DNA from: Candidatus Tectomicrobia bacterium
GTDB taxonomy: Bacteria > UBA8248
NCBI GenBank assembly: GCA_016192135.1
Contig: JACPUR010000001.1
Location: forward strand, 1-64,000
Direction: 5' to 3'
Length of the DNA stretch: 64,000 nucleotides
The notes below the pieces were generated by a model that was not told the origin of the DNA, did not search any database, and was given only the letters and a program-made list of their open reading frames with translations. The number at the start of each line of letters is the position of its first letter. The stretch's first letter is position 1. Shown here piece after piece: positions 8,006-17,566 of the stretch. The position numbers and the translations under genes are program-made.

Positions 8006-9240
8006 GGTGATGTCCCAACCTTCCTGAAAAAGTGAAGCGGTGTAGGCTACCTTTCGCGGTCGAGCAATCAGCCCAAAGCACCTTGCAGGAGGGGCGGAAA
8101 GGAGGCCTACGCCGATGAAGAGGATACTCCCCCAAGGAGGCAGATAGGGGAAAAGAGTTTTCGGAGCGGCTCCGGGAGGGAAGCGGGGGCCACCTCCTGG
8201 ACGAGGTGTTCACCTTCTCGGCTCGCCTCATGCTCCAGGAGGCAGTGGGGGGGCTGACGGCCTATTTGGGCTGGGCCCGCTACCGCCGGAGAGGCGGCAG
8301 CTCTGAGTGGCGGAACGGCTACGAGCCGAGGCGGCTCAAGACGACCGAGAGTTCTCTTCTCGTCCACTTTCCCAGGTGCGCGGTACCGGGAAGCCCTTCC
8401 ACTCGCGCCTGGTGGAGGGCTTGGCGCAGGGCTCGGCCCGCCTTCAAGGGCTCGCCGCCCAGATGTACCTGAAAGGGCTCTCTGCGCCCGACGCCACGGG
8501 CGAGCAGATTCTGAACAAGAGCACCGTGAGCCGGGTGACGGAATCCTTGAACGCCGACTTCGAAGTGTTCAAGCGGCGGGCGCTCTTGGGGCTGGCGATG
8601 GCCCTACCTCTTCCTGGACGCCCTCTACCTGCGGTTTAGGCAGGGAAGCGCCGAGAAGGAGGGAGTGCTCCGCGCCTACGAGGTGCTGGAGGAGGGGAAA
8701 AAGGTCCTCCTGGGGCTGACGCTGGGAAGCAGGGAGTCACATGACGGTTGACCTTCCTACCCTACATGACTTGGCGGAGCGGGGCCTCAAGGAACCCCTT
8801 CTTGTGTGTTCGGATGGAATGCCTGTCCTGAGGCGCGCCCTCCTGGAGGTCTTCCCCCGCGCACTCAAGAAGCGCTGCCAGGTGCAGAAGATGCGGGACA
8901 TCATCGCCAAGCTTCTCCGCCAGGTGGGCCGAAATCACGTCTTCACGGCCGGGAGCTTCGAGAAGGGTCTGCGGCGGGGCAAGTCCCTAATCGCCCTCTT
9001 CAGGGGGCGATTCCCCCGTGGCGATGGAAGCATTAGAGGTGAAGGACCTGGAAGAGGCTCTCGCGCACCTTAAGTGCCCACGTGAGCATCACAGGTACCT
9101 TCGGACCACGAACCTCTTGGAGCGCCTGATCGGGGAGGGCAGACGAAGGAGCAAGGTGTTCCCCGCTTCCCAGGCGGGCAAGCCTGCTTGAAGCTCCTCT
9201 ACGCGAATCTGGTCGAGTCGGCCGGGGAGGGGCTCCTCTA
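8006..9240 (+). mobile_element. Degenerate IS256-family (mutator-type) insertion sequence
   Basis: Pieces of one transposase appear in several frames. They are RNGYEPRRLKTTE near 8310, VRGTGKPFHSRLVEGLAQG near 8380, FLDALYLRFRQGSAEKEG near 8610, CSDGMPVLRRALLEVFPRAL near 8800, and HRYLRTTNLLERLIGEGRRR near 9090. The last ends the DDE catalytic region typical of IS256. Frameshifts and a short internal loss make the gene non-functional. GGTGATGTCCCAACC at 8006 resembles the terminal repeat of the better-preserved element at 30930 (GAGTATGTCCCATCC) and probably marks the left end. I found no matching right end before the next gene at 9283. Confidence 0.8.
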
Positions 9241-9282
9241 TGATTCTATAATTTCAACATCTTCTTGACGATGGAGGCCTTG

Positions 9283-10248
9283 ATGGCACAGCGGGTGCTC
9301 ATCACGGGCATCACTGGTTTCGCTGGAAGCCACCTAGCCGATCATTTGCTCTCCCTTGGCCACATAGTTTCGGGTCTCGTCCAGCCGGGCGCCAGCCTCG
9401 ACAACGTTGCCCATCTCATTGGCCGGATCTCCCTCCTCGAAGGCGACCTTCTCGACGCTGGGCGGATTGCCGAAATTCTGGACGCCGAGCGGCCCCATCG
9501 GGTTTTCCACCTCGCAGCACAGAGCTACGTTCCGTCCTCTTGGGAGGACCCCGTCGCGACCTTCGGTGTTAATGTCACGGGTGGGATCCGCCTTTTGCAG
9601 AGTTGCCTCCCCTTTCGGGAGAGACTTCGTTTGGTGGTGGTGACCTCCGCCGAGATTTACGGAGGCGGTCCCCCCGACGGCCTTTTGACGGAAGAGTCTC
9701 CCTTCCTCCCCCGCAATCCGTACGCCGTGAGCAAGCTTGCACTCGATCTGGTGGTCGGCCAGTTCGGGAAGGCGAAGGGGTTACCGATTGTGAGGTTGCG
9801 GCCCTCAAATCACATCGGTCCGCGGCAGTCCCCTCGCTTCGTCATCTCGCGTTTCGCCAAGGAGGCGGCCGAGATCGAAGCGGGGTTGCGGGAACCCCTC
9901 ATCCGAGTAGGGGATCTAGAAATCGCACGGGACTTCACTGATGTGCGCGACGTGGTGCGGGCCTACGCGCTCGTGGCCGAGCGGGGAAAGCCTGGTGAAG
10001 GCTATCTCGTCTGCTCGGGGATTCCGCGTCGGGTGGGGGATGGGCTCGACCTTCTTCTCGGAATGCTCCAGGTGCCCGTGCGAGTGGAGCGCGATCCTTC
10101 TATTGGCCGCGCGGCCGACAGCTCGCACCAGCGCTTCTCTTATGCCCGGTTGGAGGCCGATGCGGGCTGGCGGCCTGAAATCTCCTTCGATCAGACCCTG
10201 CGGGACACTCTGGCTTACTGGCGCGGAAAGGTCCAGGCAGGCTCTTGA
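9283..10248 (+). CDS. rmd: GDP-6-deoxy-D-mannose reductase-like SDR (Rmd family)
   Basis: This is a 321-residue extended SDR with the intact NAD(P) loop TGITGFAGSH, the active-site block VVVTSAEIYG and the YAVSK pair. The stretch FAKEAAEIEAGLREPLIRVG followed by ARDFTDVRDVVRAY is the hallmark of GDP-4-keto-6-deoxy-mannose reductases. These make GDP-D-rhamnose. The ATG at 9283 is preferred because GGAGG lies 5 bases before it. A TTG at 9265 and an ATG at 9271 are also in frame. No GDP-mannose 4,6-dehydratase partner is seen beside it, so the substrate may come from outside the window or from the 4,6-dehydratase at 22133-23167. Confidence 0.75.
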   Translation: MAQRVLITGITGFAGSHLADHLLSLGHIVSGLVQPGASLDNVAHLIGRISLLEGDLLDAGRIAEILDAERPHRVFHLAAQSYVPSSWEDPVATFGVNVTGGIRLLQSCLPFRERLRLVVVTSAEIYGGGPPDGLLTEESPFLPRNPYAVSKLALDLVVGQFGKAKGLPIVRLRPSNHIGPRQSPRFVISRFAKEAAEIEAGLREPLIRVGDLEIARDFTDVRDVVRAYALVAERGKPGEGYLVCSGIPRRVGDGLDLLLGMLQVPVRVERDPSIGRAADSSHQRFSYARLEADAGWRPEISFDQTLRDTLAYWRGKVQAGS

Positions 10249-10337
10249 TCTCCTTGGGACGAACCAGCAACAAGTTAGGGGGAGAACGTGCTACACAGTC
10301 TGTATTCCGGCGAAATACGGTAATTGGATTCATTGTC

Positions 10338-11354
10338 TCAGGTCCGGATCTGAGAAGTCCAACTCCGGTTGGCCATGTACCACTCGACGAGACGGGCGGC
10401 CCCGTCCCCGAAGGGTACCTGGGGCCGCCAGCCGAGCAGGCGCTCGGCCTTCTCGATGCTGGCCCAGGTCCTGAGGACGTCGGCCTGGTGGCGGTCCTGG
10501 TATTCGATTTGCGCCTTCTTCTCCAGTAGCTCCTCCACCTTCCGGACCGCGTCCATGAGCATCACGGGCTGGTCCGAGCCCAGGTTGATGATCTCGTAGC
10601 CGAGGGGCTTGAGGGCCGCGACCGTGCCCCGGGCGATGTCCTCCACGAAGGTGAAGTCTCGCTCCTGGCGGCCGTCCCCGAACACCTGCACGGGCTTCCC
10701 CTCCGCTATCCACTGGACGAAGCGGAAGAGGCTCATGTCGGGCCGGCCGGCGGGGCCGTAGACGGTGAAGTAGCGCAGCACCGTCACGTCGATGCCGTAC
10801 AGGAAATGATAGGTGCTGCAGAGCACCTCGGCCGCCTTCTTGGACGCGGCGTAGGGGGAGAGGGGCCGGTCGGTGGGTGCCTCCTCCCGGAAGGGGACGG
10901 GCGTGCCATCCCCGTACGCGCTCGAGGTCGAGGCGAGCACAAACTTCCTGACCCCGAACTCCCGGCAGAGCTCGAGGAGGTTCAGGGTGCCCATGACATT
11001 CGTCTCGTAATAGACCCAGGGGTTCTCGACGGACTGCCGTACCCCCGCCCGGGCCGCCAGGTTCAGGACGGCGGCCCAGGGGGGCTCCCCGGCCCGCGGG
11101 GCGCCCCGCTCGAAGAGGGCCCTCAGCCCGGCCAAGTCCCCGATGTCCAGCCGGTGGAACTCGAACCCCGGCCGCCCCTTGAGCTGGCCCAGCCGCCACT
11201 CCTTCAGGCGCAGGTCATAAGCGTCGTTCAGGTTGTCGAGGGCGACGACCCGGTGGCCCTGCTCCAGGAGCCGCTCGCACACCTTCGAGGCGATGAAGCC
11301 CGCGGCGCCTGTGACGAGGTGGGTGGGCAAAGCGGTATCCTGCTCATTACTCAT
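10338..11354 (-). CDS. NAD-dependent nucleotide-sugar epimerase (UDP-glucuronate 4-epimerase-like)
   Basis: This is a 338-residue extended SDR with the cofactor loop TGAAGFIASK, the catalytic stretch LASTSSAYG, the YAASK pair and the YGPAGRPDM block. That combination is usual in UDP-glucuronate 4-epimerases. The C-terminal ~95 residues are duplicated as a pseudogene at 6277-6568, so this copy is the parent of that remnant. It is divergently transcribed from the dehydrogenase gene at 11523. It probably supplies a uronic acid or related sugar for the surface polymer. UDP-glucose or UDP-GlcNAc epimerisation remains possible. Confidence 0.8.
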   Translation of the reverse strand: MSNEQDTALPTHLVTGAAGFIASKVCERLLEQGHRVVALDNLNDAYDLRLKEWRLGQLKGRPGFEFHRLDIGDLAGLRALFERGAPRAGEPPWAAVLNLAARAGVRQSVENPWVYYETNVMGTLNLLELCREFGVRKFVLASTSSAYGDGTPVPFREEAPTDRPLSPYAASKKAAEVLCSTYHFLYGIDVTVLRYFTVYGPAGRPDMSLFRFVQWIAEGKPVQVFGDGRQERDFTFVEDIARGTVAALKPLGYEIINLGSDQPVMLMDAVRKVEELLEKKAQIEYQDRHQADVLRTWASIEKAERLLGWRPQVPFGDGAARLVEWYMANRSWTSQIRT

Positions 11355-11522
11355 GAAGGGGCGAATTCATATCAATTTGGGGCCGCTGCGCTTGCCAAAG
11401 CACATTATCATGGCCTGGATGGGCCCGAGTATGCAAGATGAGCCTGGCGGGAAAGTTGCCAGAACTTTCTCGTCCGGCTATTTTCATTTCGCAGATCTGA
11501 GCCAATCGCCATTGAGGCAATC

Positions 11523-12500
11523 ATGAATCGCGTGGCCATCACCGCGAGGCTATTCGCAGAAGTGGACCGCGCACCTCTCGCCCTCCTGGAAAAGGCAGGG
11601 GTGGAATGGGCGCTCAATTCATCGGGAAAGCATCTGGACGAGGATGGAATTATCGCCCTGGCCGCGGATTCCGAGGCCTTGATCGCGGGCACCGAACCCA
11701 TCACGGCGCGTCTTATGAGCCGCTTGCCGCGGCTTCGCCTGATCTCTCGGGTCGGGATCGGGCTGGACAGCGTAGACCTGGCGGCGGCGAAGGCACAGGG
11801 GATTCAGGTCGCCTATACGCCGGATGCCCCTTCCACGGCCGTAGCGGAGTTGACCGCCGCCTTCATGCTCTCGATGCTGCGGGGCATTCCCATCGCCGAC
11901 GCCTCCATCCGGCGGGGTGAGTGGAGCCGCGTCCTCGGACGCTCGCTGTCGGAGACGACCGTCGGCGTCGTGGGAGTGAACCGGATCGGAAAGAAACTGA
12001 TACGGCTGCTGGCCCCTTTCGGGCCTCGCTTCCTGGGGAATGATCTCGTGCGGGACGAGGCCTTCGGCGCCGAGTTCGGCCTTCAGTGGGCGGAAAAAGA
12101 GCGGCTTTACCGGGAAGCCGACGTCATCACCCTGCATGTGCCTCTCACGGCGGATACGAGGGGCATGATCGGCGCGCGGGAGCTGGCGATGATGAAACGG
12201 GATGCCATCCTGATCAACACGGCGCGCGGGGGGGTGGTGGACGAGGCGGCCTTGGCCGAGGCCCTGCGGCAGGGTCGCCTGGGCGGGGCGGCCTTGGACG
12301 TTTTTCAGAAGGAGCCCTATGCGGGCGAGCTTGCCCGGCTCGACAACTGCCTCCTCACCTGCCACATGGGCTCGAGCACGCGGTCCTCCCGCCTGCGGAT
12401 GGAGATGGAGGCAGCCGAGAACGTGGTCGCATTCTTTATGGAAGGCCGCCGCGCGACCTTGATCCCGGAGCACGAATACGATTCAAAGGGGCAGGACTGA
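11523..12500 (+). CDS. D-isomer-specific 2-hydroxyacid dehydrogenase (SerA-like)
   Basis: The 325-residue protein has the two-domain layout of phosphoglycerate-type dehydrogenases. The NAD-binding strand is VGVVGVNRIGKKL (about residues 142-155). The catalytic triad is visible as Arg in NTARGGVVDEAAL, Glu in LDVFQKEPY and His in LTCHMGSST. The C-terminal regulatory domains of classical SerA are missing. Family members oxidise or reduce a 2-hydroxy acid with NAD. In this setting it may make a hydroxyacid used to decorate a sugar, but the substrate is not readable. The 168-bp gap upstream is shared with the divergent epimerase. Confidence 0.85.
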   Translation: MNRVAITARLFAEVDRAPLALLEKAGVEWALNSSGKHLDEDGIIALAADSEALIAGTEPITARLMSRLPRLRLISRVGIGLDSVDLAAAKAQGIQVAYTPDAPSTAVAELTAAFMLSMLRGIPIADASIRRGEWSRVLGRSLSETTVGVVGVNRIGKKLIRLLAPFGPRFLGNDLVRDEAFGAEFGLQWAEKERLYREADVITLHVPLTADTRGMIGARELAMMKRDAILINTARGGVVDEAALAEALRQGRLGGAALDVFQKEPYAGELARLDNCLLTCHMGSSTRSSRLRMEMEAAENVVAFFMEGRRATLIPEHEYDSKGQD

Positions 12501-12554
12501 AGCTTGGTCCTGACAAGACTGCGGCGGAGACCCGATCGCTGAAGATCTACGGGG

Positions 12555-13712
12555 TCATCGGGGGACGAGCGCCCGCTTCTCCTGCCCGGCGGCCTTCAGC
12601 ACGACCCCTCCCAGCACCACATGCATGGTCTCCAACATTTGTTTTCCTCTCCGCCTCCCCCCGTGGCAGTCCACGAAGGTGAACCTCCCCTCCTTCACCC
12701 GGAAGACGGCGGCGTCCCCTCGCGCTCCGGGCCGCAGGGTGCCGATTTCCCTCTCCAGGCCCAGCCAGCGGGCCGTCGTCTGGGTGCTGAGCCGGATAAC
12801 TTCCGCTAAAGGAAAACCGAGCGCCAGGAACTTGCCGATGAGGTTCGGGAAGCTCCACACCGGCCCGTTGATGCAGTGGGCGTGGAGGTCGGTGCTGAGG
12901 TTCCCCGGCATGAGGCCCTGGGCCATGGCGGTCTCCAGGGTCTCGAAGCGGAAGCTGGCCTGGCCGTGCGCCACGTCGAGGAGGATGCCCCGGTCCCGCG
13001 CCTCCCACACCGCCCGGCGCACCTTCCCCCGGCGGTCCAGGATGCTCTCCCGCCGCCCGTGAAAGGCGTGGGTGAGCACGTCCCCCGGCCGGAGGCGCCG
13101 GAGAATCTTGGGGAGGCTCTCCGGGGTGTCCCCCACGTGGACCATGAGGGGGACGCGGAGGGCCTTGGCGGCCTCCAGGGCCGGGTCGAGGGGCCTCCCG
13201 CCGCTGCGGCCCACCACGTTTCGGCTCAGGCGCACCTTCATCCCCACGAGGAGGTCACGGTGCGCCTTGTAGCATTCGAGGGCGCGCTCCACGCCCAGGG
13301 CGCGCATGTCAATGTTTTCTCCAATGCCCGGCAGGAGGAGGCCCCCCGCCGAGATGTTCAGGAAGGCGCGCACCGTGGGCCGGGCGGCATCGAGAATCCA
13401 TCGGCGAAAGCTGGGGAAGGTTTGCGCCCCGGCGCTGCCGGTGTCCACGGCGGTGGTCACCCCCCGGGCCAGCATGCCCTTCTCCAGAGAGACTCCATAA
13501 TGCGAAATTCCCTCGAAGAAATGGCAGTGGAGGTCCACCAGCCCCGGGGTCACGAGCTTCCCTCGGGCGTCGAGGGTGGGCATTCCCCGCAGCTCGATGT
13601 GGGGGGCAATGCGGCGGACGCGTCCCCGGCGGATCTCCACGTCCATCGTCCCCTCGATGCCCTGGGAGGGGTCGGTGAGGTACCCGCCGCGGATGAGGAG
13701 GTCGCCAGTCAT
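12555..13712 (-). CDS. Amidohydrolase/deacetylase family metallohydrolase
   Basis: This is a 385-residue dihydroorotase-like amidohydrolase with the typical small beta-sandwich ends (TGDLLIRGGYLTDPSQGI and GARGDAAVFRVKEG). Metal ligands can be placed at HCH in GLVDLHCHFFEG, the bridging Lys in VGMKVRLS, His in LMVHVGD and LTHAFHG, and the final Asp in STDLHAH. Relatives act on N-acyl or cyclic amides such as N-acetylated sugars or amino acids. Nothing beside it identifies the substrate. A 32-base sequence similar to its 5' end recurs at 35467-35498. Confidence 0.8.
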   Translation of the reverse strand: MTGDLLIRGGYLTDPSQGIEGTMDVEIRRGRVRRIAPHIELRGMPTLDARGKLVTPGLVDLHCHFFEGISHYGVSLEKGMLARGVTTAVDTGSAGAQTFPSFRRWILDAARPTVRAFLNISAGGLLLPGIGENIDMRALGVERALECYKAHRDLLVGMKVRLSRNVVGRSGGRPLDPALEAAKALRVPLMVHVGDTPESLPKILRRLRPGDVLTHAFHGRRESILDRRGKVRRAVWEARDRGILLDVAHGQASFRFETLETAMAQGLMPGNLSTDLHAHCINGPVWSFPNLIGKFLALGFPLAEVIRLSTQTTARWLGLEREIGTLRPGARGDAAVFRVKEGRFTFVDCHGGRRRGKQMLETMHVVLGGVVLKAAGQEKRALVPR

Positions 13713-13786
13713 CGCCTACTCTCAACCGCTCTTCTCGAAGTCTAAAACGACGTGGTATGGCAGTCGAGGAGACTTTGCGCTCGCCT

Positions 13787-16123
13787 TCACAGGACTCTCA
13801 CCACTGCTTCTTTGTCATGAGAGTTCTGGAAGACTATCCTATACAAGTCCTGCCGTCGGGAAAAATAATCTAACAACGTATTATAATAATGTCCTCTAAG
13901 GAGGATATAATCGACGGAGTGGCGCTTTAAATACGACATAAGCTGAGGATCTTCAATCTCATAGGGTTTTTCCATGGGTTTAAACAAAGGATGTTCCATC
14001 TTCTTGGCCTGGCTGTATGTATTGGCAAATGCGAATAAAGGTGTTTTCGCTGGAACAATAACAAGATCATGGGGTGCATAAATGGATACGACATCCCCTC
14101 CGAGAGGATCGACCAAGATGTTGCTATATGGGAGCGAGCGAATAAAGCCAATCAAGTCCCCGGAAACTCGAAGGGGATTTCCTTTCCCCCACCAGTCCAT
14201 GGCAGGTCTTTTCCTGAGAAAAATATCGCTAAGCGATCGAACGTAATTTGCGCTGAATAGTGGCAGCGTGAGCAGAAAAATGCCGAGAACGGTCGAAAAT
14301 ACATTAGGAGCGGGCCAACGGTGTTCGCGCAAGATTCTCTTCCAGGGAGTGAAAGGGATGAAAAAAATAGAAAATACAAATCCGAGAGTTATAATTGTAG
14401 TGCCTGTTCCTGCCAATATCATCCCGCTCCTCCACCACAACCAAAGCAACAAACCCAAAACTAGCATTATCGAAAGGGGGGCAGCCATACCCGAAAAATG
14501 ATCGGCGCATTTTGCGAAAATCATTCGGGTGAATCTGGCGAAAGCGGCGCCGATTACGAGATAAGAAAAAATGTAAAGCAACCGGATCGTCGACACGAAA
14601 AATTCACTATACGTCAAATAAAGAATCACAAGCAGGCTAAAGTTCCATGCGAGGGATAAAAACCAGAATAATACATAAAAGTAAGCCAGATGCCGCTCCT
14701 CCTTATCTCCGGCAAAGAGCAACCAAAGGGCCGAAATGGCGGAAATGACCAAAAATGGGGATATGTCCCACCCCTTGTATAAAAAAGGTTCAGAAGAAGG
14801 AGGAGAAATGTACACTGGGGAAACCTTGGCGGGAAAATTAAAAATATTCCTGAAACCCACGAGGTTTTCAGGCCGGAGGAGAAGTTGAACCGCCCCCGAC
14901 TTAACTCGCCTTTCGTTCTGTGCTGACCAATTCATCGAGACAGACGGAGACAATACAAAATGATAGAAAATCCCGAATGAGACGGCCACGGCGAAAGCCG
15001 CCGCCCATCTTGTCAACGCGGCTTTTCTTCGGCGAAGAGGAAACAATACAAGCGTGAGCCCAAGCATTCCCAGATACAAAGCGGTTTGGACATACTCCCT
15101 GGGATGCCATAGGAACGTCGCCACCATCCCACCAAGAACCAGAAGGCCGTTCTTCCAGTCGAAGCGCCTCACCGCCTGTATCATTAACCCGATAATTAAC
15201 GCCAGCAGAATATCCATGGCCGAATCGCCGTGATGACTGGAACCCATAAAGATCGTCGCAGCGCGCAAATGCACCCATATCCATGCCCAACGAGTTGGTG
15301 GGACGAAAATGAGGGCACCGAGGCACATCATGAGGACTGCCCAGAATATTATCTCGCATTTCTTTCTGTGGATGAATATTCTGGCCGTCATCAGATAGAG
15401 ACCCGAGAGCCCCAGGACGGGGATTACGAAGCGCGCCCTGAAAATGAGGGGGAGAGGATCCAGATTGACAGAACGCGCCCAGGCGGCGAGGAGATACTCC
15501 CAAAACTGAACTAAATTCGGGGGGAAATCGGCCGGACTAAGCCCCAACTGATCCATTACCATTGGGGCACCGAAATATTTCCGTACGAATATGGCTTGAA
15601 GGAGGATTTCCGCTGCAATGTCTTTAACTGTTTCCGTTCCCCAGCGGTAAGTCCCGTAGGCCATGAGGATCAAGACGAGAAGAATCCCCATCGAGCTCCA
15701 ATTTAAGGGAGCCGGATATTTCCACAGGGCAAAGGATGGAAATATGAAGTCTGACCGGCCGGAACGGAAAATCTTCAAGGTTGACAGAAACAGACCCACC
15801 GCGCTGATCGAAAAGAGCAGCATGACCCAGGTGCCTATTCTTGCGCCAAGATAAAAGGGAACAGGCAGAAGAAAAACCTCGATCGTCATCGTCAGGGCAA
15901 AAGAAAGAGCTGTGGCTTCCAGGAAGTGGCGGGAACGGAAGCCCAGCGCCTCGCCCCAGAAAAGCCCCGGAAGCACAAAGATGAAGAGGCTGCCCCAGAG
16001 GATGCGTACGTGTTGCTCTGCCGTCAGAGGAGGGCCGCCCGCGGCGAACCAATAAAAGGGGACGCCTAGAAAGATCAGAGATATTCCCAGGTATAGGAAA
16101 TGAGATCTTCGCTCAAGCTTCAC
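13787..16123 (-). CDS. Large polytopic membrane protein, GT-C-like, unknown function
   Basis: This 778-residue protein has many predicted membrane spans (for example LGISLIFLGVPFYWFAAGG at the N-terminus) and a C-terminal soluble tail of about 130 residues. The tail contains SNILVDPLGGDVVSIYAPHD and ends YRIVFQNSHDKEAVVRVL. This architecture is shared by GT-C glycosyltransferases and O-antigen-ligase-like or YfhO-like proteins, but no family motif is clear. The gene is distinctly more AT-rich than the window average, which suggests acquisition from another genome. A second, unrelated-looking polytopic protein of similar build is at 31826-33763; both may work on surface-polymer assembly. Confidence 0.65.
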   Translation of the reverse strand: MKLERRSHFLYLGISLIFLGVPFYWFAAGGPPLTAEQHVRILWGSLFIFVLPGLFWGEALGFRSRHFLEATALSFALTMTIEVFLLPVPFYLGARIGTWVMLLFSISAVGLFLSTLKIFRSGRSDFIFPSFALWKYPAPLNWSSMGILLVLILMAYGTYRWGTETVKDIAAEILLQAIFVRKYFGAPMVMDQLGLSPADFPPNLVQFWEYLLAAWARSVNLDPLPLIFRARFVIPVLGLSGLYLMTARIFIHRKKCEIIFWAVLMMCLGALIFVPPTRWAWIWVHLRAATIFMGSSHHGDSAMDILLALIIGLMIQAVRRFDWKNGLLVLGGMVATFLWHPREYVQTALYLGMLGLTLVLFPLRRRKAALTRWAAAFAVAVSFGIFYHFVLSPSVSMNWSAQNERRVKSGAVQLLLRPENLVGFRNIFNFPAKVSPVYISPPSSEPFLYKGWDISPFLVISAISALWLLFAGDKEERHLAYFYVLFWFLSLAWNFSLLVILYLTYSEFFVSTIRLLYIFSYLVIGAAFARFTRMIFAKCADHFSGMAAPLSIMLVLGLLLWLWWRSGMILAGTGTTIITLGFVFSIFFIPFTPWKRILREHRWPAPNVFSTVLGIFLLTLPLFSANYVRSLSDIFLRKRPAMDWWGKGNPLRVSGDLIGFIRSLPYSNILVDPLGGDVVSIYAPHDLVIVPAKTPLFAFANTYSQAKKMEHPLFKPMEKPYEIEDPQLMSYLKRHSVDYILLRGHYYNTLLDYFSRRQDLYRIVFQNSHDKEAVVRVL

Positions 16124-16473
16124 GGAAGATGGTTCCCCTCGCCATCTGCCTCATCCTCTGCGTGGGTTGGATCGGGATGAAAAATGAACGCGCCAGCACT
16201 CCCCGACGGCAAGCATGTCCCATTCCGTGGGAAGGCAATCCGTCAAGCGTCGTGACCCGTGCAATTATATGCGCAGTTCGATCTGACACAATATCTAGAG
16301 TTTCTCAAATTCGCAGCGATGAAACAACTAATAAGGGCGCCCCGCCCCCTTTCTCGTCCGGGACCCGTCTGCCAGGAGCACTTGCCCTGAATAAAAATAT
16401 CCGGCAAGCTTAGGCTCACGCAATGTCCCGGCCGCGAAGGAGAAAGGGCCCTCAGTAGGGGAGGCACATCGGG
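16124..16473. other. Divergent intergenic region
   Basis: This is about 350 bases between a minus-strand membrane-protein gene and the plus-strand flippase-like gene. It contains only short unsupported frames. Promoters for both genes are expected here, but I cannot point to a convincing -35/-10 pair. Confidence 0.5.
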
Positions 16474-17469
16474 TTGGTTGCCTGGAACGGGCCGAACCGG
16501 CGGAGGATGCTCTTTTCCCTCCGGGCAATGCTATGTGTGGCCCTCTTGTTTCTCCTCTACCGCTACTTTCCGGCCGAGGGTTTCCAAAAAGAACTGTTCC
16601 GGCTGCGGCTTGCTCCCCTCCTCCTGGCCGCATTGGGATATCTGGCCATCCAGCTCGCCGCATCGTTGCGGTTTTCCCTCGCCCTGGGGGCGATGGGGTT
16701 CCGCGTGCCCCTCGCGCGGGTGATTCATCTTCATTTCGTCTCTTTGTTCTTCAATATGCTCCTGCCCGGGGGGATTGGTGGGGACGCGGCCAAGGGCTAC
16801 TACCTGCGGGCCTCCTCCGACCACTGGGGCAAGGGAATCCTCGCCGCCCTGCTGGATCGCTACCTGGGACTCGTCAGCCTCACGGCGCTCGCTCTCGCCT
16901 CGGGTATCATGCTCCACACGCCGGGACTCCGCGGCGCCGCCCCTCTTCCCTGGATCCTGGGCTTCTTGGTCCTCACCTCCTCGGCCCCCTACGCCTTGAG
17001 GGCCGGATGGCTCCGGGGGATCCTCCGCCGGGGGCTCGGGCGGTTTGCCTGGGCGTCGGGCGCCACCGGCGCCGCGGATGAAGGCATCCGGGCCGCCCGG
17101 CGTCCGAGGCTGCTCGCGCTGGGAGCGATCCTCACCCTCTCGTATTACATGGGTTCCTCGGTTGTCCATCTGCTCCTGGGGAAAGCCTTCGGGGCCGAGC
17201 TGGAGTACTGGCCGACGTTCCACCTTCTCATCGTCGTCGCGCTCGTATCCTCCCTCCCTCTCCTGCCGGGCGCCCACGGCCAGCGGGAGGCAGCCTACGT
17301 CGTCATGTTCACGGCTTACGGCCTGAGCCGGAGCCAGAGCTTTCTCCTCGCCGCCCTCGCCCTGGGCATGCTCCTCCTCGGGGCTGTGGTGGGGGGATTC
17401 CTCTATTTGACGCTTCGGGCTTCCCGAGAGGATGGCCTCACAATCCAGAGGCCGACTTTGGTATCTTGA
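16474..17469 (+). CDS. Lysylphosphatidylglycerol synthase-like TM protein (flippase-like domain)
   Basis: The 331-residue polytopic protein carries the two marks of the LPG_synthase_TM/UPF0104 family. They are PGGIGGDAAKGYYL (about residue 98) and PGAHGQREAAYV (about residue 268), embedded in about eight hydrophobic spans. Stand-alone members occur in polysaccharide and lipid gene clusters and are thought to move or modify lipid-linked compounds. The TTG at 16474 has GGGGAGG ten bases upstream and is kept as the start. An ATG at 16507 is an alternative. It lies 97 bp ahead of a GT2 gene on the same strand and probably works with it. Confidence 0.75.
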   Translation: MVAWNGPNRRRMLFSLRAMLCVALLFLLYRYFPAEGFQKELFRLRLAPLLLAALGYLAIQLAASLRFSLALGAMGFRVPLARVIHLHFVSLFFNMLLPGGIGGDAAKGYYLRASSDHWGKGILAALLDRYLGLVSLTALALASGIMLHTPGLRGAAPLPWILGFLVLTSSAPYALRAGWLRGILRRGLGRFAWASGATGAADEGIRAARRPRLLALGAILTLSYYMGSSVVHLLLGKAFGAELEYWPTFHLLIVVALVSSLPLLPGAHGQREAAYVVMFTAYGLSRSQSFLLAALALGMLLLGAVVGGFLYLTLRASREDGLTIQRPTLVS

Positions 17470-17566
17470 AACGGATTTCACCTTCTGGACGCCGGGATTG
17501 GCGCTCGGCCAGCGGGTCCACGCCGGATGGCTGGGCCAGCCTCTCGCACCCGTGATCAGGAGCGCT

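Noticed and set aside
8107-9240. Several short open frames as separate genes
   Set aside because: They are frameshifted pieces of a single IS256-type transposase.
13879-13925. AT-rich stretch near the end of the 778-residue membrane protein gene as a terminator or CRISPR-like repeat
   Set aside because: It is inside the coding sequence. No repeat array and no stable hairpin with a T-run is present.
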